Shown in pieces: positions 8,680-17,682 of a DNA stretch of 64,000 nt. The first letter of the stretch is position 1, and every line of letters begins with the position of its first letter. The position numbers and the translations under genes were made by a program. Origin of the DNA: Pseudomonas fluorescens (lineage in GTDB: Bacteria > Pseudomonadota > Gammaproteobacteria > Pseudomonadales > Pseudomonadaceae); assembly GCF_000730425.1 (NCBI RefSeq), contig NZ_CP008896.1, positions 4,030,001-4,094,000 on the forward strand, given 5' to 3'. The notes beneath the pieces are model-generated. The model had not been told where the DNA came from and did not search any database. It worked only from the letters and a program-made list of their open reading frames with translations.

Positions 8680-10215
8680 ATGACTTCCCTCGCTGCCCCC
8701 GCGCCCTTGGCCGCCGCCAAACCCGCCGCCGTCAGCCCCCCTGTGTTTGGCCCGCGGATCATCATCGGCCTGGTCGGCGTGCTGCTGGCGGTGTTGGTCT
8801 CGGGCCTGAACGAGATGGTGACCAAGGTTGCCCTCGCCGATATCCGCGGCGCGCTGTACATCGGTTTTGACGAAGGCACCTGGCTGGTTGCCGCTTACAC
8901 CGCCACCTCTGTCTCGGCCATGGCCTTTGCGCCGTGGTGTTCGGTGACGTTTTCGCTGCGCCGTTTCACCCTGTGGGCCATCGGCCTGTTTACCCTGCTG
9001 GGGGTGCTCTGCCCCCTGGCCCCGAACTATGAAAGCCTGCTGCTGCTGCGCACCGCGCAAGGCCTGGCCGGTGGCGCTCTACCGCCGATGCTGATGACCG
9101 TGGCCCTGCGTTTCTTGCCGGCCAACGTCAAACTCTATGGCCTGGCCGGCTACGCCCTGACCGCCACCTTCGGCCCCAGCCTCGGTACGCCGCTGGCGGC
9201 GCTCTGGACCGAATACGTCGGCTGGCAGTGGGCGTTCTGGCAGATCGTTGCGCCGTGCCTGCTGGCCATGGCTGCCGTGGCCTACGGCTTGCCCCAGGAC
9301 CCCCTGCGCCTGGAGCGCCTCAGGCAATTCAACTGGCGCGGCCTGCTGCTGGGGTTCCCGGCGATCTGCATGCTGGTGATCGGTATCTTGCAGGGCAATC
9401 GCCTGGACTGGTTCGAGTCGCCGCTGATCACCACGTTGCTGGTGGGCGGGGGGCTGCTGCTGGTGCTGTTCATGCTCAATGAATGGACGCACCCGATGCC
9501 GTTCTTCAAGTTGCAGATGCTTGGCCTGCGCAACCTGTCGTTCGCCCTGATCGTGCTGGCCGGGGTGCTGGTGGTGTTGCAGGCGGTGATCATCCTGCCG
9601 TCCAGCTACCTGGCGCAGGTGCAGGGCTACCGGCCGCTGCAAACCGCGCCGGTGATGCTGATCATGGCCCTGCCGCAGTTGCTCGCCCTGCCGTTGGTGG
9701 CGGCCCTGTGCAACCTGCGCTGGGTGGACTGCCGCTGGGTGCTGGGGATTGGCCTGGGCATGCTGACCCTGTCCTGCATTGGCGGTGCGCAGCTGACGTC
9801 GGTGTGGGTCCGCGATGAGTTCTACGTGCTGCAACTGCTGCAAATCTTCGGGCAGCCGATGGCGGTGTTGCCGCTGTTGATGCTGTCTACCGGCAGCATC
9901 GTGCCCACCGACGGGCCGTTTGCCTCGGCCTGGTTCAACACGGTCAAGGGCCTGGCGGCGGTGGTCGCCACCGGGGTGATCGAGGTGCTGACCACCCACC
10001 GCCTGCATTTTCACTCGACCATGCTGGTCGATGCCCTCGGCAACTCGCCCCTGGCCGACAGCGATGCCACGGGCCTGGCCCATCGCCTGCACCAGCAGGC
10101 GGTGGTGCTGACTGCTTCGGATCTTTATTACGTCATGGCCGGTGTCGCGGTGGCGTTGATCCTGCTGATTTTCTGGATGCCGACGCGGATTTTCCCGCCG
10201 CGCGCGCCCGCCTGA
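8680..10215 (+). CDS. MFS multidrug efflux permease of the DHA2 (EmrB-like) family
   Basis: This is a 511-residue inner-membrane transporter with about 14 hydrophobic segments from residue 28 onward. The DHA2 pattern is visible: a paired N-terminal helix region with FDEGTWLVAAYTATSVSAMA, then LRTAQGLAGGALPPML in the motif-C-like helix. The start is ATG 8680; a TTG at 8662 would add six residues but has no better ribosome site. It is followed by a HlyD adaptor and an outer-membrane factor, making a three-part pump that moves drugs across both membranes. The substrate is not deducible. Confidence 0.87.
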   Translation: MTSLAAPAPLAAAKPAAVSPPVFGPRIIIGLVGVLLAVLVSGLNEMVTKVALADIRGALYIGFDEGTWLVAAYTATSVSAMAFAPWCSVTFSLRRFTLWAIGLFTLLGVLCPLAPNYESLLLLRTAQGLAGGALPPMLMTVALRFLPANVKLYGLAGYALTATFGPSLGTPLAALWTEYVGWQWAFWQIVAPCLLAMAAVAYGLPQDPLRLERLRQFNWRGLLLGFPAICMLVIGILQGNRLDWFESPLITTLLVGGGLLLVLFMLNEWTHPMPFFKLQMLGLRNLSFALIVLAGVLVVLQAVIILPSSYLAQVQGYRPLQTAPVMLIMALPQLLALPLVAALCNLRWVDCRWVLGIGLGMLTLSCIGGAQLTSVWVRDEFYVLQLLQIFGQPMAVLPLLMLSTGSIVPTDGPFASAWFNTVKGLAAVVATGVIEVLTTHRLHFHSTMLVDALGNSPLADSDATGLAHRLHQQAVVLTASDLYYVMAGVAVALILLIFWMPTRIFPPRAPA

Positions 10216-10240
10216 TTGTTGACTGAGACAAAGGATTCCC

Positions 10241-11299
10241 ATGAAACGTAAAGACCAGATTGCCGTGACCGTTATCGCCGTGTGCGCCGTGGGTGTACTG
10301 GTGTACCTGCTGGCGCCGGGTGTATTTGGCAACAAGCGCCAGACCACCAATGACGCCTTTGTGGCCGCCGACTACACTCTGGTGGCGCCACGGGTTGCCG
10401 GGTTTATCAAAGAGGTGTTGGTGGAGGACAACCAACAGGTCAAGGCCGGGCAGTTGCTGGCGCTGATCGACGACCGTGACTTGCGCGCCGCTGCCCAGGC
10501 CGCCGATGCCGAAACCCTGATGGCCCATGCCCAATTGAAGAACGCGGTGGCCACCCTTGAACGGCAAAGCTCGGTGATCGCCCAGGCCCAGGCCACGGTG
10601 GCGGCAGACCGCGCCGAAGTGGCTTTCGCCGAACACGAACTGAATCGCTACAACCACCTCGCCGGCGTCGGTGCCGGCACTGTGCAGAACGCTCAGCAAG
10701 CCAAGACCCGTATCGACCAGGCCACGGCGCGCCTGGCCAACGCCACAGCGGTATTGGCCGCCGAACGCAAACAGGTGGAAATCCTCAGCGCACAGCGCGA
10801 TGCCGCCGAAGGTGGTTTGAAACGTGCCCAGGCCGCGCTGGAAATGGCCAGTTATCAACTGTCATACACGCGCATTGTCGCGCCGGTGGATGGCATGGTC
10901 GGCGAGCGTGCGGTGCGGGTCGGTGCCTTTGTCACCCCGGGCAGCAAGATCCTCGCCGTGGTGCCGCTGGCCGACGCTTATGTGGTGGCCAATTTCCAGG
11001 AAAACCAACTGTCCCATATGCACGCCGGCCAAGCGGTTGAAGTGCGGGTCGACAGCCTTGACGGTGAAGTCCTCAGCGGCCACCTGGAAAGCCTGGCGCC
11101 GGCCACGGGCGTGACCTTTGCCTCGGTCAAGCCAGACAACGCCACCGGTAATTTCACCAAGGTGGTGCAGCGCATTCCGGTGAAAATCCTCCTGGAGCCT
11201 GGACAGGCGCATATCCATCGCTTGCGCGTCGGTATGTCGGTGGAGGCCAGCGTCAACACCCATCCCGGCGCGCCGCAACGTGAGGTGGCGCAGCAATGA
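10241..11299 (+). CDS. HlyD/EmrA-type efflux adaptor
   Basis: This 352-residue periplasmic adaptor is anchored by a helix at residues 7-26. It has split lipoyl halves (VAPRVAGFIKEVLVEDNQQV and, later, IVAPVDGMVGERAVRVG) around a long helical hairpin of A-, Q- and R-rich sequence (about 85-205). This is the EmrA class that pairs with EmrB-type permeases. It lies 25 bp after the permease gene, with AAAGGA before the ATG. Its stop overlaps the start of the outer-membrane factor gene as ATGA. Confidence 0.88.
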   Translation: MKRKDQIAVTVIAVCAVGVLVYLLAPGVFGNKRQTTNDAFVAADYTLVAPRVAGFIKEVLVEDNQQVKAGQLLALIDDRDLRAAAQAADAETLMAHAQLKNAVATLERQSSVIAQAQATVAADRAEVAFAEHELNRYNHLAGVGAGTVQNAQQAKTRIDQATARLANATAVLAAERKQVEILSAQRDAAEGGLKRAQAALEMASYQLSYTRIVAPVDGMVGERAVRVGAFVTPGSKILAVVPLADAYVVANFQENQLSHMHAGQAVEVRVDSLDGEVLSGHLESLAPATGVTFASVKPDNATGNFTKVVQRIPVKILLEPGQAHIHRLRVGMSVEASVNTHPGAPQREVAQQ

Positions 11300-12741
11300 G
11301 AAAATTGACGCTGCTGACCCTCAGCCTGATCAGCCTGGGCGCTTGCACCGTTGGCCCTGACTTCCAGCGGCCCGACGCCCGGCCAGCGGCGCAATGGGCC
11401 GAGCCCCAGGGGCGCCAGGCCGCCAGCCGTGCGGTCAGCGACCCGTTGGAAGAACAGTGGTGGGACGTGTTCCACGACCCGCAACTGTCGGCCCTGGTAC
11501 GCCGGGCGCTGACCGACAACCTCGACCTGAAACTGGCCAGCAGCCGCCTGCAACAGAGCCGCGCAGTGCGCCAGGTGACCACCGCCGAGCGCTATCCGCA
11601 GGTCAGCGCCGATGGCAACTATGGCCGTAGACGCAATAGCGCCAATGGCCTGAGCGACCCGTCCGGCAACAATGGCCGTGCGGCCTTCAACCTGTGGGAT
11701 GCCGGTTTTGCCGCCTCCTGGGAGTTGGACTTCTGGGGCCGGGTAAGACGTGAAACCGAAGCCGCCGACGCCACCCTGCAGGTGGCCGAAAACGACCGGC
11801 GCAGTGTCCTGCTGTCGGTGCTGGCCGAGACCGCCCAGGACTACATCCAACTGCGCGGCGTGCAAAGCACCCGTGCGGTCACTGAGCAAAACCTCGACGT
11901 GGCGCGCCGAAGCCTGAAGCTCTCGCAACTGCGTTTGGCCGATGGCGTGGCCACCCACCTGGATGTAGCTGAAGCCGCTGCGCAAGTGGCCGCCATCGAA
12001 GCGCGCCTGCCGGATTTGCAGCAACGCCAGGACCAGTTGATCAACGCCCTGAGCCTGTTGATGGGCCAGGCTCCACAGGCCTTGCATGCGCAACTGTCGC
12101 CGCACGCCGCAGTGCCCCAGACCCAGCGCCAGGTTGCGATTGGCTTGCCGTCGCAACTGGCACAGCGCCGCCCCGACATCCGCCAGGCCGAAGCGCGCCT
12201 GCATGCGGCGACTGCCAGCATCGGCGTGGCCAAGGGCGACTTCTACCCACGGATCACCCTGTCGGGCAGCCTCGGTTCACAGGCCCTGCAATTGTCGGAT
12301 CTGGGCTCCTGGGGTTCACGCACCTTTGCCTTCGGCCCGTCGCTGAGTCTGCCGTTGTTCAACGGTGGTCGTCTGCAGGGCATGCTCGATCTGCGCGAAG
12401 CCCAGCAGCAGGAAGCGGCCCTGGCTTACCAACAGACCGTGCTGCGCGCCTGGCATGAAATCGATGATCAGTTGACCCGCTACAACGCCAGCCAACTGCG
12501 GCGCGACAGACTCGCCGAAGCCGTGCGCCAGAACCAGATTGCCCTGGACACCGCCCAGCACCAGTACGTCGAAGGGGTGGTGGATTTCGTCAACGTGCTC
12601 ACGGTGCAGAGCGCCTTGCTGGCGACCCAGGAGCAATGGGTGGAAAGCTCCACCGGCGTGTCCCTGGCCATGGTCGGCCTGTACAAGGCGCTGGGCGGGG
12701 GCTGGGAGTCGGTGTATCCAGTGCAGACCGCCGGGCGCTGA
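11296..12741 (+). CDS. Outer-membrane efflux lipoprotein, NodT/OprM family
   Basis: This is a 481-residue TolC-type channel. The signal peptide ends in the lipobox LGAC with C17 as the lipidated residue, followed by TVGPDFQRP, the usual start of this family. Two OEP repeats follow (about 55-260 and 270-465), with the LAQRRPDIRQAEARLHAA motif at the start of the second. ATGA overlap with the adaptor gene shows coupling. It completes the EmrAB-like pump. Confidence 0.9.
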   Translation: MRKLTLLTLSLISLGACTVGPDFQRPDARPAAQWAEPQGRQAASRAVSDPLEEQWWDVFHDPQLSALVRRALTDNLDLKLASSRLQQSRAVRQVTTAERYPQVSADGNYGRRRNSANGLSDPSGNNGRAAFNLWDAGFAASWELDFWGRVRRETEAADATLQVAENDRRSVLLSVLAETAQDYIQLRGVQSTRAVTEQNLDVARRSLKLSQLRLADGVATHLDVAEAAAQVAAIEARLPDLQQRQDQLINALSLLMGQAPQALHAQLSPHAAVPQTQRQVAIGLPSQLAQRRPDIRQAEARLHAATASIGVAKGDFYPRITLSGSLGSQALQLSDLGSWGSRTFAFGPSLSLPLFNGGRLQGMLDLREAQQQEAALAYQQTVLRAWHEIDDQLTRYNASQLRRDRLAEAVRQNQIALDTAQHQYVEGVVDFVNVLTVQSALLATQEQWVESSTGVSLAMVGLYKALGGGWESVYPVQTAGR

Positions 12742-12774
12742 CGGGTAAAGTTTTTTGCCAGTCGCGATACAAAC

Positions 12775-12793
12775 TGTAATGATAATTGCTCTC
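12775..12793 (+). promoter_or_regulatory. Fur box before the FecI-type sigma gene
   Basis: By eye, 13 of 19 positions match the consensus GATAATGATAATCATTATC. The match includes an uninterrupted ten-base block TAATGATAAT at 12777-12786. It lies 22 bp upstream of the ATG of an iron-type ECF sigma factor, where Fur would repress when iron is plentiful. Confidence 0.7.
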
Positions 12794-12814
12794 AATAGTG
12801 TATCCGGGCGATTC

Positions 12815-13324
12815 ATGGACACCGCGACTGACAGCCAGCAACAGCTTCATCTCCTGTACCGCGACCATCATGGCTGGCTGCAAGGCTGGCTGCGCAAGCG
12901 TCTGGGCGACCGCGAGCACGCCGCCGACGTGGCGCAGGACACGTTCCTGCGCCTGCTGGTGTCGGGGCGTTTTCCCGGTGCCAGGGAAAGCCGCAGCTAC
13001 CTGACACAGATCGCCCGCAACCTGGTGATCGACCAGTGGCGCCGCCTGCGCATCGAGCGCGCCTACCTGCAAAGCATTGCCCATTTGCCGGAGCCCGAGT
13101 CGCCGTCCCTGGAAACCCGTGCGCTGATTCTCGAAACCCTGATGCAGATCGACGCCATGCTCGACCGCATGCCCGAGAACGTGCGCCGGGCGTTCCTGTT
13201 GTCGCAGTTCGAGGGCCTGACCTACGCGCAGATCGCCGAACGCCTGGGGGTGACGATCAGCTCGGTGCAGAAGTACATGACCCGCGCGATCATCGCCTGC
13301 TACCAAGTGGCCTACGAAGCATGA
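12815..13324 (+). CDS. FecI-type ECF sigma factor (iron starvation)
   Basis: This 169-residue protein has the usual FecI length. Region 2 (about 15-80) includes DVAQDTFLRLL and YLTQIARNLVIDQWRR. Region 4 (about 110-165) includes LSQFEGLTYAQIAERLGVTISSVQKYMTRA. The start is ATG 12815, which gives MDTATDSQQ; a longer frame with an earlier ATG would run through the Fur box and is rejected. The stop overlaps the start of fecR as ATGA. Together with the FecR-like protein and the TonB receptor it forms a cell-surface signalling module. Confidence 0.9.
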   Translation: MDTATDSQQQLHLLYRDHHGWLQGWLRKRLGDREHAADVAQDTFLRLLVSGRFPGARESRSYLTQIARNLVIDQWRRLRIERAYLQSIAHLPEPESPSLETRALILETLMQIDAMLDRMPENVRRAFLLSQFEGLTYAQIAERLGVTISSVQKYMTRAIIACYQVAYEA

Positions 13325-14277
13325 GAGCCCGCCATGACGCGCCGATTGCCCAGGCCGTGGTCGAGCAGGCCAGCGAGTGGTTGATGCTGCAATGGGGCGG
13401 TGAGTTCGATGGCGCCCAGCGCGAGGCCTTCGCCCATTGGCAGGCCGCCGACCCGGAGCATCGCCGCGCCTGGCAGCGTTTACAGCAGTTGCAGCAGACC
13501 TTGGGGGGTGTGCCTGCCGACAGCGCCCGTGCGGTACTGCGCGACGCGCCGGACCCCCAGCGCCGTGCCGCGTTGAAATTGCTCGGGCTGTTGCTGGTGG
13601 CCGGCGGCAGTGGCTACCTGGTCCAGGGCAGCCAGCCGTGGCAGGTGGCGTTTGCCGAGCATCGCACCGCCATCGGCGAAATTCGCCACCTGACCCTGAA
13701 CGACGGCACCCATCTGGACCTCAACAGCGACAGCGCCATCGACCTGCGCTTCAGTGCCACCGAGCGGCGCATCCGCCTGATTCGTGGCGAAATCCTGCTG
13801 ACCAGCGGCCATGACCCGTTGCGCCCGCTGATCGTCGAAACCGCCGCCGGCGATATCCAGGCCCTGGGCACCCGGTTTGCCGTGCGCGAACTGGACGACG
13901 GCAGCCGCGTCGACCTGTATGAAGGGCGCCTGCAGGTGCGCCCGGTGCAAGGTGTAGCGGTGCTGATGAATGCGGGGGACAGCCTGTGGTTCAGCACGAC
14001 ACAGGCCCGGGCCGTGACCGCGCTGGATGCCAACGCCAGCAGTTGGACCCAGCACCGCCTGATTGCCGAACGTCAGCCGTTGGGGCGCTTTGTCGCCGAG
14101 CTGAGCCGCTATCGGCCGGGGGTGTTGCGTTGCGATGAGTCGGTGTCGGGCCTGTTGCTGACGGGCGTATTTCCCCTGAATGACACCGACGCGATCCTCG
14201 CAGCGCTGGAGCGCTCGCTGCCGGTGCAGGTCCAGGCGGTGACCCGTTACTGGGTCACCCTCAAAGCCAGGGCCTGA
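13321..14277 (+). CDS. FecR-type anti-sigma/sigma-regulator protein
   Basis: This 318-residue protein has a DUF4880-like cytoplasmic N-terminus (QASEWLMLQW, then HWQAADPEHRRAWQRLQQL). A single membrane segment is near 82-98 (LKLLGLLLVAGGSGYLV). The periplasmic FecR domain is around 118-215 (HLTLNDGTHLDLNSDSAIDL) and the C-terminal part receives the signal from the receptor. The start ATG at 13321 overlaps the sigma gene stop. It should hold the sigma factor inactive until the ferric-siderophore receptor downstream signals. Confidence 0.9.
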   Translation: MRARHDAPIAQAVVEQASEWLMLQWGGEFDGAQREAFAHWQAADPEHRRAWQRLQQLQQTLGGVPADSARAVLRDAPDPQRRAALKLLGLLLVAGGSGYLVQGSQPWQVAFAEHRTAIGEIRHLTLNDGTHLDLNSDSAIDLRFSATERRIRLIRGEILLTSGHDPLRPLIVETAAGDIQALGTRFAVRELDDGSRVDLYEGRLQVRPVQGVAVLMNAGDSLWFSTTQARAVTALDANASSWTQHRLIAERQPLGRFVAELSRYRPGVLRCDESVSGLLLTGVFPLNDTDAILAALERSLPVQVQAVTRYWVTLKARA

Positions 14278-14288
14278 CTCGCCCCTTG

Positions 14289-14368
14289 GTAGGAGCCGGC
14301 TTGCCGGCGATAACGGCCTATCTGTTGAGGTGGCGATACCTGACATACCGCCATCGCCGGCTCCTGCA
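14289..14368. repeat. REP pair of the GTAGGAGCCGGC class
   Basis: GTAGGAGCCGGCTTGCCGGC at 14289-14308 is followed, in inverted orientation, by a partial copy ending near 14368 (ATCGCCGGCTCCTGC). It lies between the FecR gene and the receptor gene. It can fold into a hairpin and may separate receptor expression from the sigma/anti-sigma transcript. Confidence 0.75.
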
Positions 14369-14471
14369 CAGGTATTTGCAAAAACTTTGATTTTCTTTTG
14401 TCGGTTTTCCAATCCCGTCCGGGATACCTCTTGAAAGCCAATCAAGAAGCGTTCTCACGGGGAGTCCTGCA

Positions 14472-16925
14472 ATGCCGCACCACCCAATCCAACCCCTGGC
14501 CCGCGCACTGCGCCGTGGCCTGTTTGTCAGTGTGCTGGCGACTGTGCCGGCCGTACCGACCGTGGTCCTGGCCCAGCAGAGCGCCGGCGAAGCCTTGCGC
14601 CAATACAACATTCCCGCCGGCAGCCTGGACCAGGCGTTGAACCGCTTCGCCAGCGCCTCGGGGATTTTGCTCTCGGTGGATGCGTCGCTGACTTTTGGCA
14701 AGCGCAGCCCTGGCTTGCAGGGCCGTTATGCCACCGGGCCGGGGTTGGAGCGCTTGTTGGCAGGCAGCGGGCTGGTGGCGATGCAGTCTGGCGGCGGCTG
14801 GTCGGTGCAGGCTCTGTCGGGGGACGGTTCGGTGCAGTTGGGCGCCACCCAGATCAGCGCCCGCCAGACCCAGGAAAACGCCTGGGGGCCGGTCGATGGC
14901 ATCGTCGCGACGCGCAGTGCCACCGGCAGCAAGACGGATGCGGCACTGGTGGAAATCCCCCAGACCATCAACGTGATCACCGCCGCTGAAATCAAGGCGC
15001 GCGGTGCGCAAAGCGTGACCCAGGCGCTGCTCTACACCCCGGGCATGAGTGCGGGCGGTTTCTCCGACCGGGTCAAAGTGTTCGATGAGCCGACGTCCCG
15101 TGGCTTCTCGCCCACGCCCTTGTACCTCGACGGCCTGCACCTGCCTTACGGCGGTGGCAGTACCGGCGGCGCGTTGCAGATCGAACCCTATTCCCTGGAG
15201 CGCATCGAGGTGCTCAAGGGCCCGGCATCGGTGCTGTATGGGCACAACCAGCCGGGCGGTATCGTCAATATGGTCAGCAAGCGCCCCAGCGAGGCCCCGG
15301 TGCGCCAGGTGGTACTCGAAGCCGGGACCTACGAGCACAAAAGCGCAGCCATCGACCTCAGTGGCCCACTGGATGACCAAGGCCAGTTCTTCTATCGCCT
15401 CACCGGGCGCCTCAAGGACGAGCAGGGCGAGATCGACTACTTTGAAAACCGCCGCCAATTCATTGCCCCAAGCCTGACCTGGCGGCCCAACGACGACACC
15501 AGCCTGACCTTGTTCGCCCAGTACCAGAAAGACAAGGGGGTGCCTGAAGCCCAAGGCCTGCCAGCCTCCGGGACGGTCTGGCGCAACCCCAACGGCAAGA
15601 TCGACCGTGATGTGTTCATCGGCGAGCCGGGCGTCAACCAGTACAACCGCGAACAATTGGCCTTCGGCTACGAGCTGTCCCATCGCCTCAACGACACCTG
15701 GACCCTCAAGCAAAACGCGCGCTATGCCGAAGTGGACGACCGCTATGTGGCGCCGTTGCACGGCTACCGTTTTGTCGCCAACCCGGCCACCGGGGCCATG
15801 GATCAACGCTACCTGCAACGCTTCGGCGTGGACTGGAAGCAGAACAACAAAGTGATTGGCGTGGACAACATCGCCCAGGCCGAATTCACCACCGGCGAGT
15901 TCTCCCACACCCTGATCGTGGGCCTGGATTACTACCATTCCAACTCCAGGTTCCTTGGCCTCTATGACCGCAACCCGCCGATCATCGATCTGTTCAGCCC
16001 GGTCTACGGCCAGCCGCTGAACTTCGGCCAGCCCTATCGCTGGGACAACACCATCACCCAGACCGGCCTGTATGTGCAGGACCAGATCAAGTGGGACAAG
16101 TGGGCGCTGGTGCTGGGCGGGCGTTACGACTGGGCCAATGTGGTCAACAAGGTGCCGCTGAGCGGCGATCGCACCAGCAGCAAGGACCAGGCCTTCACCG
16201 GCCGTGCGGGCCTGGTGTACCTGTTCGATAACGGCCTGGCGCCGTTTATCAGTTACTCGGAATCCTTCCTGCCATTGTCCGGCACCGACGCCAATCAAAA
16301 ACCTTTCGACCCCTCCACCGGCAACCAATACGAAGTCGGCGTGAAGTACCAGCCGCCCGGCCAGGAAAGTTTTGTGCAGGTCTCGGTCTACCAACTGGAC
16401 CAGGAAAACATCCTGACCGCCATCCCGCTGACCAACTTCAGCAGCCAGAGCGGCGCCATGCGTTCGCGCGGCGTCGAGTTCGAAGCCAAGGCGGTGTTGA
16501 ACGATGCCTGGGATGTGGTCGTTTCGGCGGCGCGCAACGACATCAAGTACACCCAGGACAACGAAGGCCGCGAAGGCCGCCACCCCGCGGGCATCTCACC
16601 GCTGACGGCAGCGTTGTGGGTCAACTACACCGTGATCGGCGACAGCCCCCTGGCCGGCCTCGGCGCAGGCCTGGGTGCGCGCTACGCCCGCAGCAGCTTT
16701 GGCGATTACTACGAAGGCGCGTTCAGCGTGCCGTCCTACACCGTCTACGATGCCAGCCTGAGCTACGATCTGGGCGCCTCGCCCCTCAAGCTCAAAGGCG
16801 TGAAGCTGGCGATGAACGTGCAGAACCTCGCCAACAAAACCTACGTGTCGCAGTGCACCAGTGACCTGGACTGCTACTACGGCGAAGGACGTACGGTGGT
16901 GTCGAGCCTGACCTACGACTGGTAA
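14472..16925 (+). CDS. TonB-dependent ferric-siderophore receptor with N-terminal signalling domain
   Basis: This is an 817-residue outer-membrane receptor. A signal peptide ends near VLAQQ. The STN signalling domain follows at about 40-110 ([20 protein letters not shown], ending [13 protein letters not shown]), then the TonB box/plug region ([52 protein letters not shown]) and a 22-strand-type barrel ending in YDW with a terminal aromatic residue. The sequence reads like the FhuA/FiuA/FoxA hydroxamate group. The STN domain and the adjacent sigma and FecR genes indicate that it senses its ligand as well as importing it. The siderophore is unknown. Confidence 0.9.
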   Translation: MPHHPIQPLARALRRGLFVSVLATVPAVPTVVLAQQSAGEALRQYNIPAGSLDQALNRFASASGILLSVDASLTFGKRSPGLQGRYATGPGLERLLAGSGLVAMQSGGGWSVQALSGDGSVQLGATQISARQTQENAWGPVDGIVATRSATGSKTDAALVEIPQTINVITAAEIKARGAQSVTQALLYTPGMSAGGFSDRVKVFDEPTSRGFSPTPLYLDGLHLPYGGGSTGGALQIEPYSLERIEVLKGPASVLYGHNQPGGIVNMVSKRPSEAPVRQVVLEAGTYEHKSAAIDLSGPLDDQGQFFYRLTGRLKDEQGEIDYFENRRQFIAPSLTWRPNDDTSLTLFAQYQKDKGVPEAQGLPASGTVWRNPNGKIDRDVFIGEPGVNQYNREQLAFGYELSHRLNDTWTLKQNARYAEVDDRYVAPLHGYRFVANPATGAMDQRYLQRFGVDWKQNNKVIGVDNIAQAEFTTGEFSHTLIVGLDYYHSNSRFLGLYDRNPPIIDLFSPVYGQPLNFGQPYRWDNTITQTGLYVQDQIKWDKWALVLGGRYDWANVVNKVPLSGDRTSSKDQAFTGRAGLVYLFDNGLAPFISYSESFLPLSGTDANQKPFDPSTGNQYEVGVKYQPPGQESFVQVSVYQLDQENILTAIPLTNFSSQSGAMRSRGVEFEAKAVLNDAWDVVVSAARNDIKYTQDNEGREGRHPAGISPLTAALWVNYTVIGDSPLAGLGAGLGARYARSSFGDYYEGAFSVPSYTVYDASLSYDLGASPLKLKGVKLAMNVQNLANKTYVSQCTSDLDCYYGEGRTVVSSLTYDW

Positions 16926-16934
16926 GACACAACC

Positions 16935-16966
16935 CCTGTAGGAGCCGGCAAGCCGGCTCCTACAGG
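16935..16966. terminator. Perfect palindrome between convergent genes
   Basis: Arms of 15 bp (16935-16949 and 16952-16966) are exact complements around AA. The sequence is made from a REP core (TGTAGGAGCCGGC). It lies between the receptor gene and the convergent DUF3142 gene and could stop transcription from both sides, although there is no long T run. Confidence 0.6.
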
Positions 16967-16970
16967 TTGA

Positions 16971-17678
16971 TCAGCCGGGATTCTGCAAAAACACCACGTA
17001 CCCCCGAAACCACTCGCTCTCCTGCAAATACCCCGGTTCCTGCCACTCCCCGCCCTGGATCAGGCCGATCTTGAACGCCATCCCCAGCCGGTTCATCCGT
17101 GGCAGGTACGCTGCGTAATCCGGGATGCTATGGCGTCCCTGGTAGGTCTGCACCACCACTTCATCCACCACCCCCTTGAGCTGGGCGATGGCGGCCGGGT
17201 CGGCGTTGCTGCTCCAGTCCATCAGGCCGGTGATGCTCAGGCGCAGATCCTTTGGCAGGCGTTGGCGCAGGTCCTTGAGGAACTCGGCGTATTCGTGCAG
17301 GTATTGGGTGCGGGCGTCGAAGTCGATCTGGATACCTGCCACCGGGTTGCCGGCGGCCTTCCAGCGCTGCACTTGCCCCAGCAGTTTTGTGTAGACCGGC
17401 TCAGGCCAGCGCAGGGTGTGGGCGCGGTAGACGATCCACACCTGGCCCTGGCGGATGCGCGGCACGCTCATACCCTGGGCGATGAACTGCACGCCTCGCT
17501 CGGGATGGCGGCGGGTCGAGTTGATCTGGCCCTGGAGGATGTACAGAGTCTTGGCCTGCTTGAGCACCGGCTGCGGCGCGACGCCGCTCCACAGCCAGAA
17601 GGCTTCATAGTCACGGGCGTCGACCGCACCGAAGGCCGGGCTCGTCAGGACCAGCAGCGCGAGCCACAAACCTTTCAT
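16971..17678 (-). CDS. DUF3142-family secreted protein
   Basis: This is a 235-residue protein whose first 18 residues form a signal peptide (MKGLWLALLVLTSPAFGA). The start at 17678 is chosen because it gives this signal and lies 4 bp after the upstream gene; an ATG 59 codons earlier would cover the neighbour's end. The body has alternating strands and helices: LYILQGQIN, VWIVYRAHTLRW, AGIQIDFDARTQYLHEYAEF, LRLSITGLMDW, VDEVVVQTYQG. It resembles a TIM-barrel, glycosidase-like fold, with IDFDA at a position where such enzymes carry acids. No activity is established. It probably works with the larger secreted protein encoded just upstream. Confidence 0.75.
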   Translation of the reverse strand: MKGLWLALLVLTSPAFGAVDARDYEAFWLWSGVAPQPVLKQAKTLYILQGQINSTRRHPERGVQFIAQGMSVPRIRQGQVWIVYRAHTLRWPEPVYTKLLGQVQRWKAAGNPVAGIQIDFDARTQYLHEYAEFLKDLRQRLPKDLRLSITGLMDWSSNADPAAIAQLKGVVDEVVVQTYQGRHSIPDYAAYLPRMNRLGMAFKIGLIQGGEWQEPGYLQESEWFRGYVVFLQNPG

Positions 17679-17682
17679 CGGC

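Noticed and set aside
14442..16583. 713-codon minus-strand frame opposite the TonB receptor
   Set aside because: It is a shadow of the receptor gene; the receptor has a signal peptide, plug and barrel, while the antisense frame has no recognisable domain.
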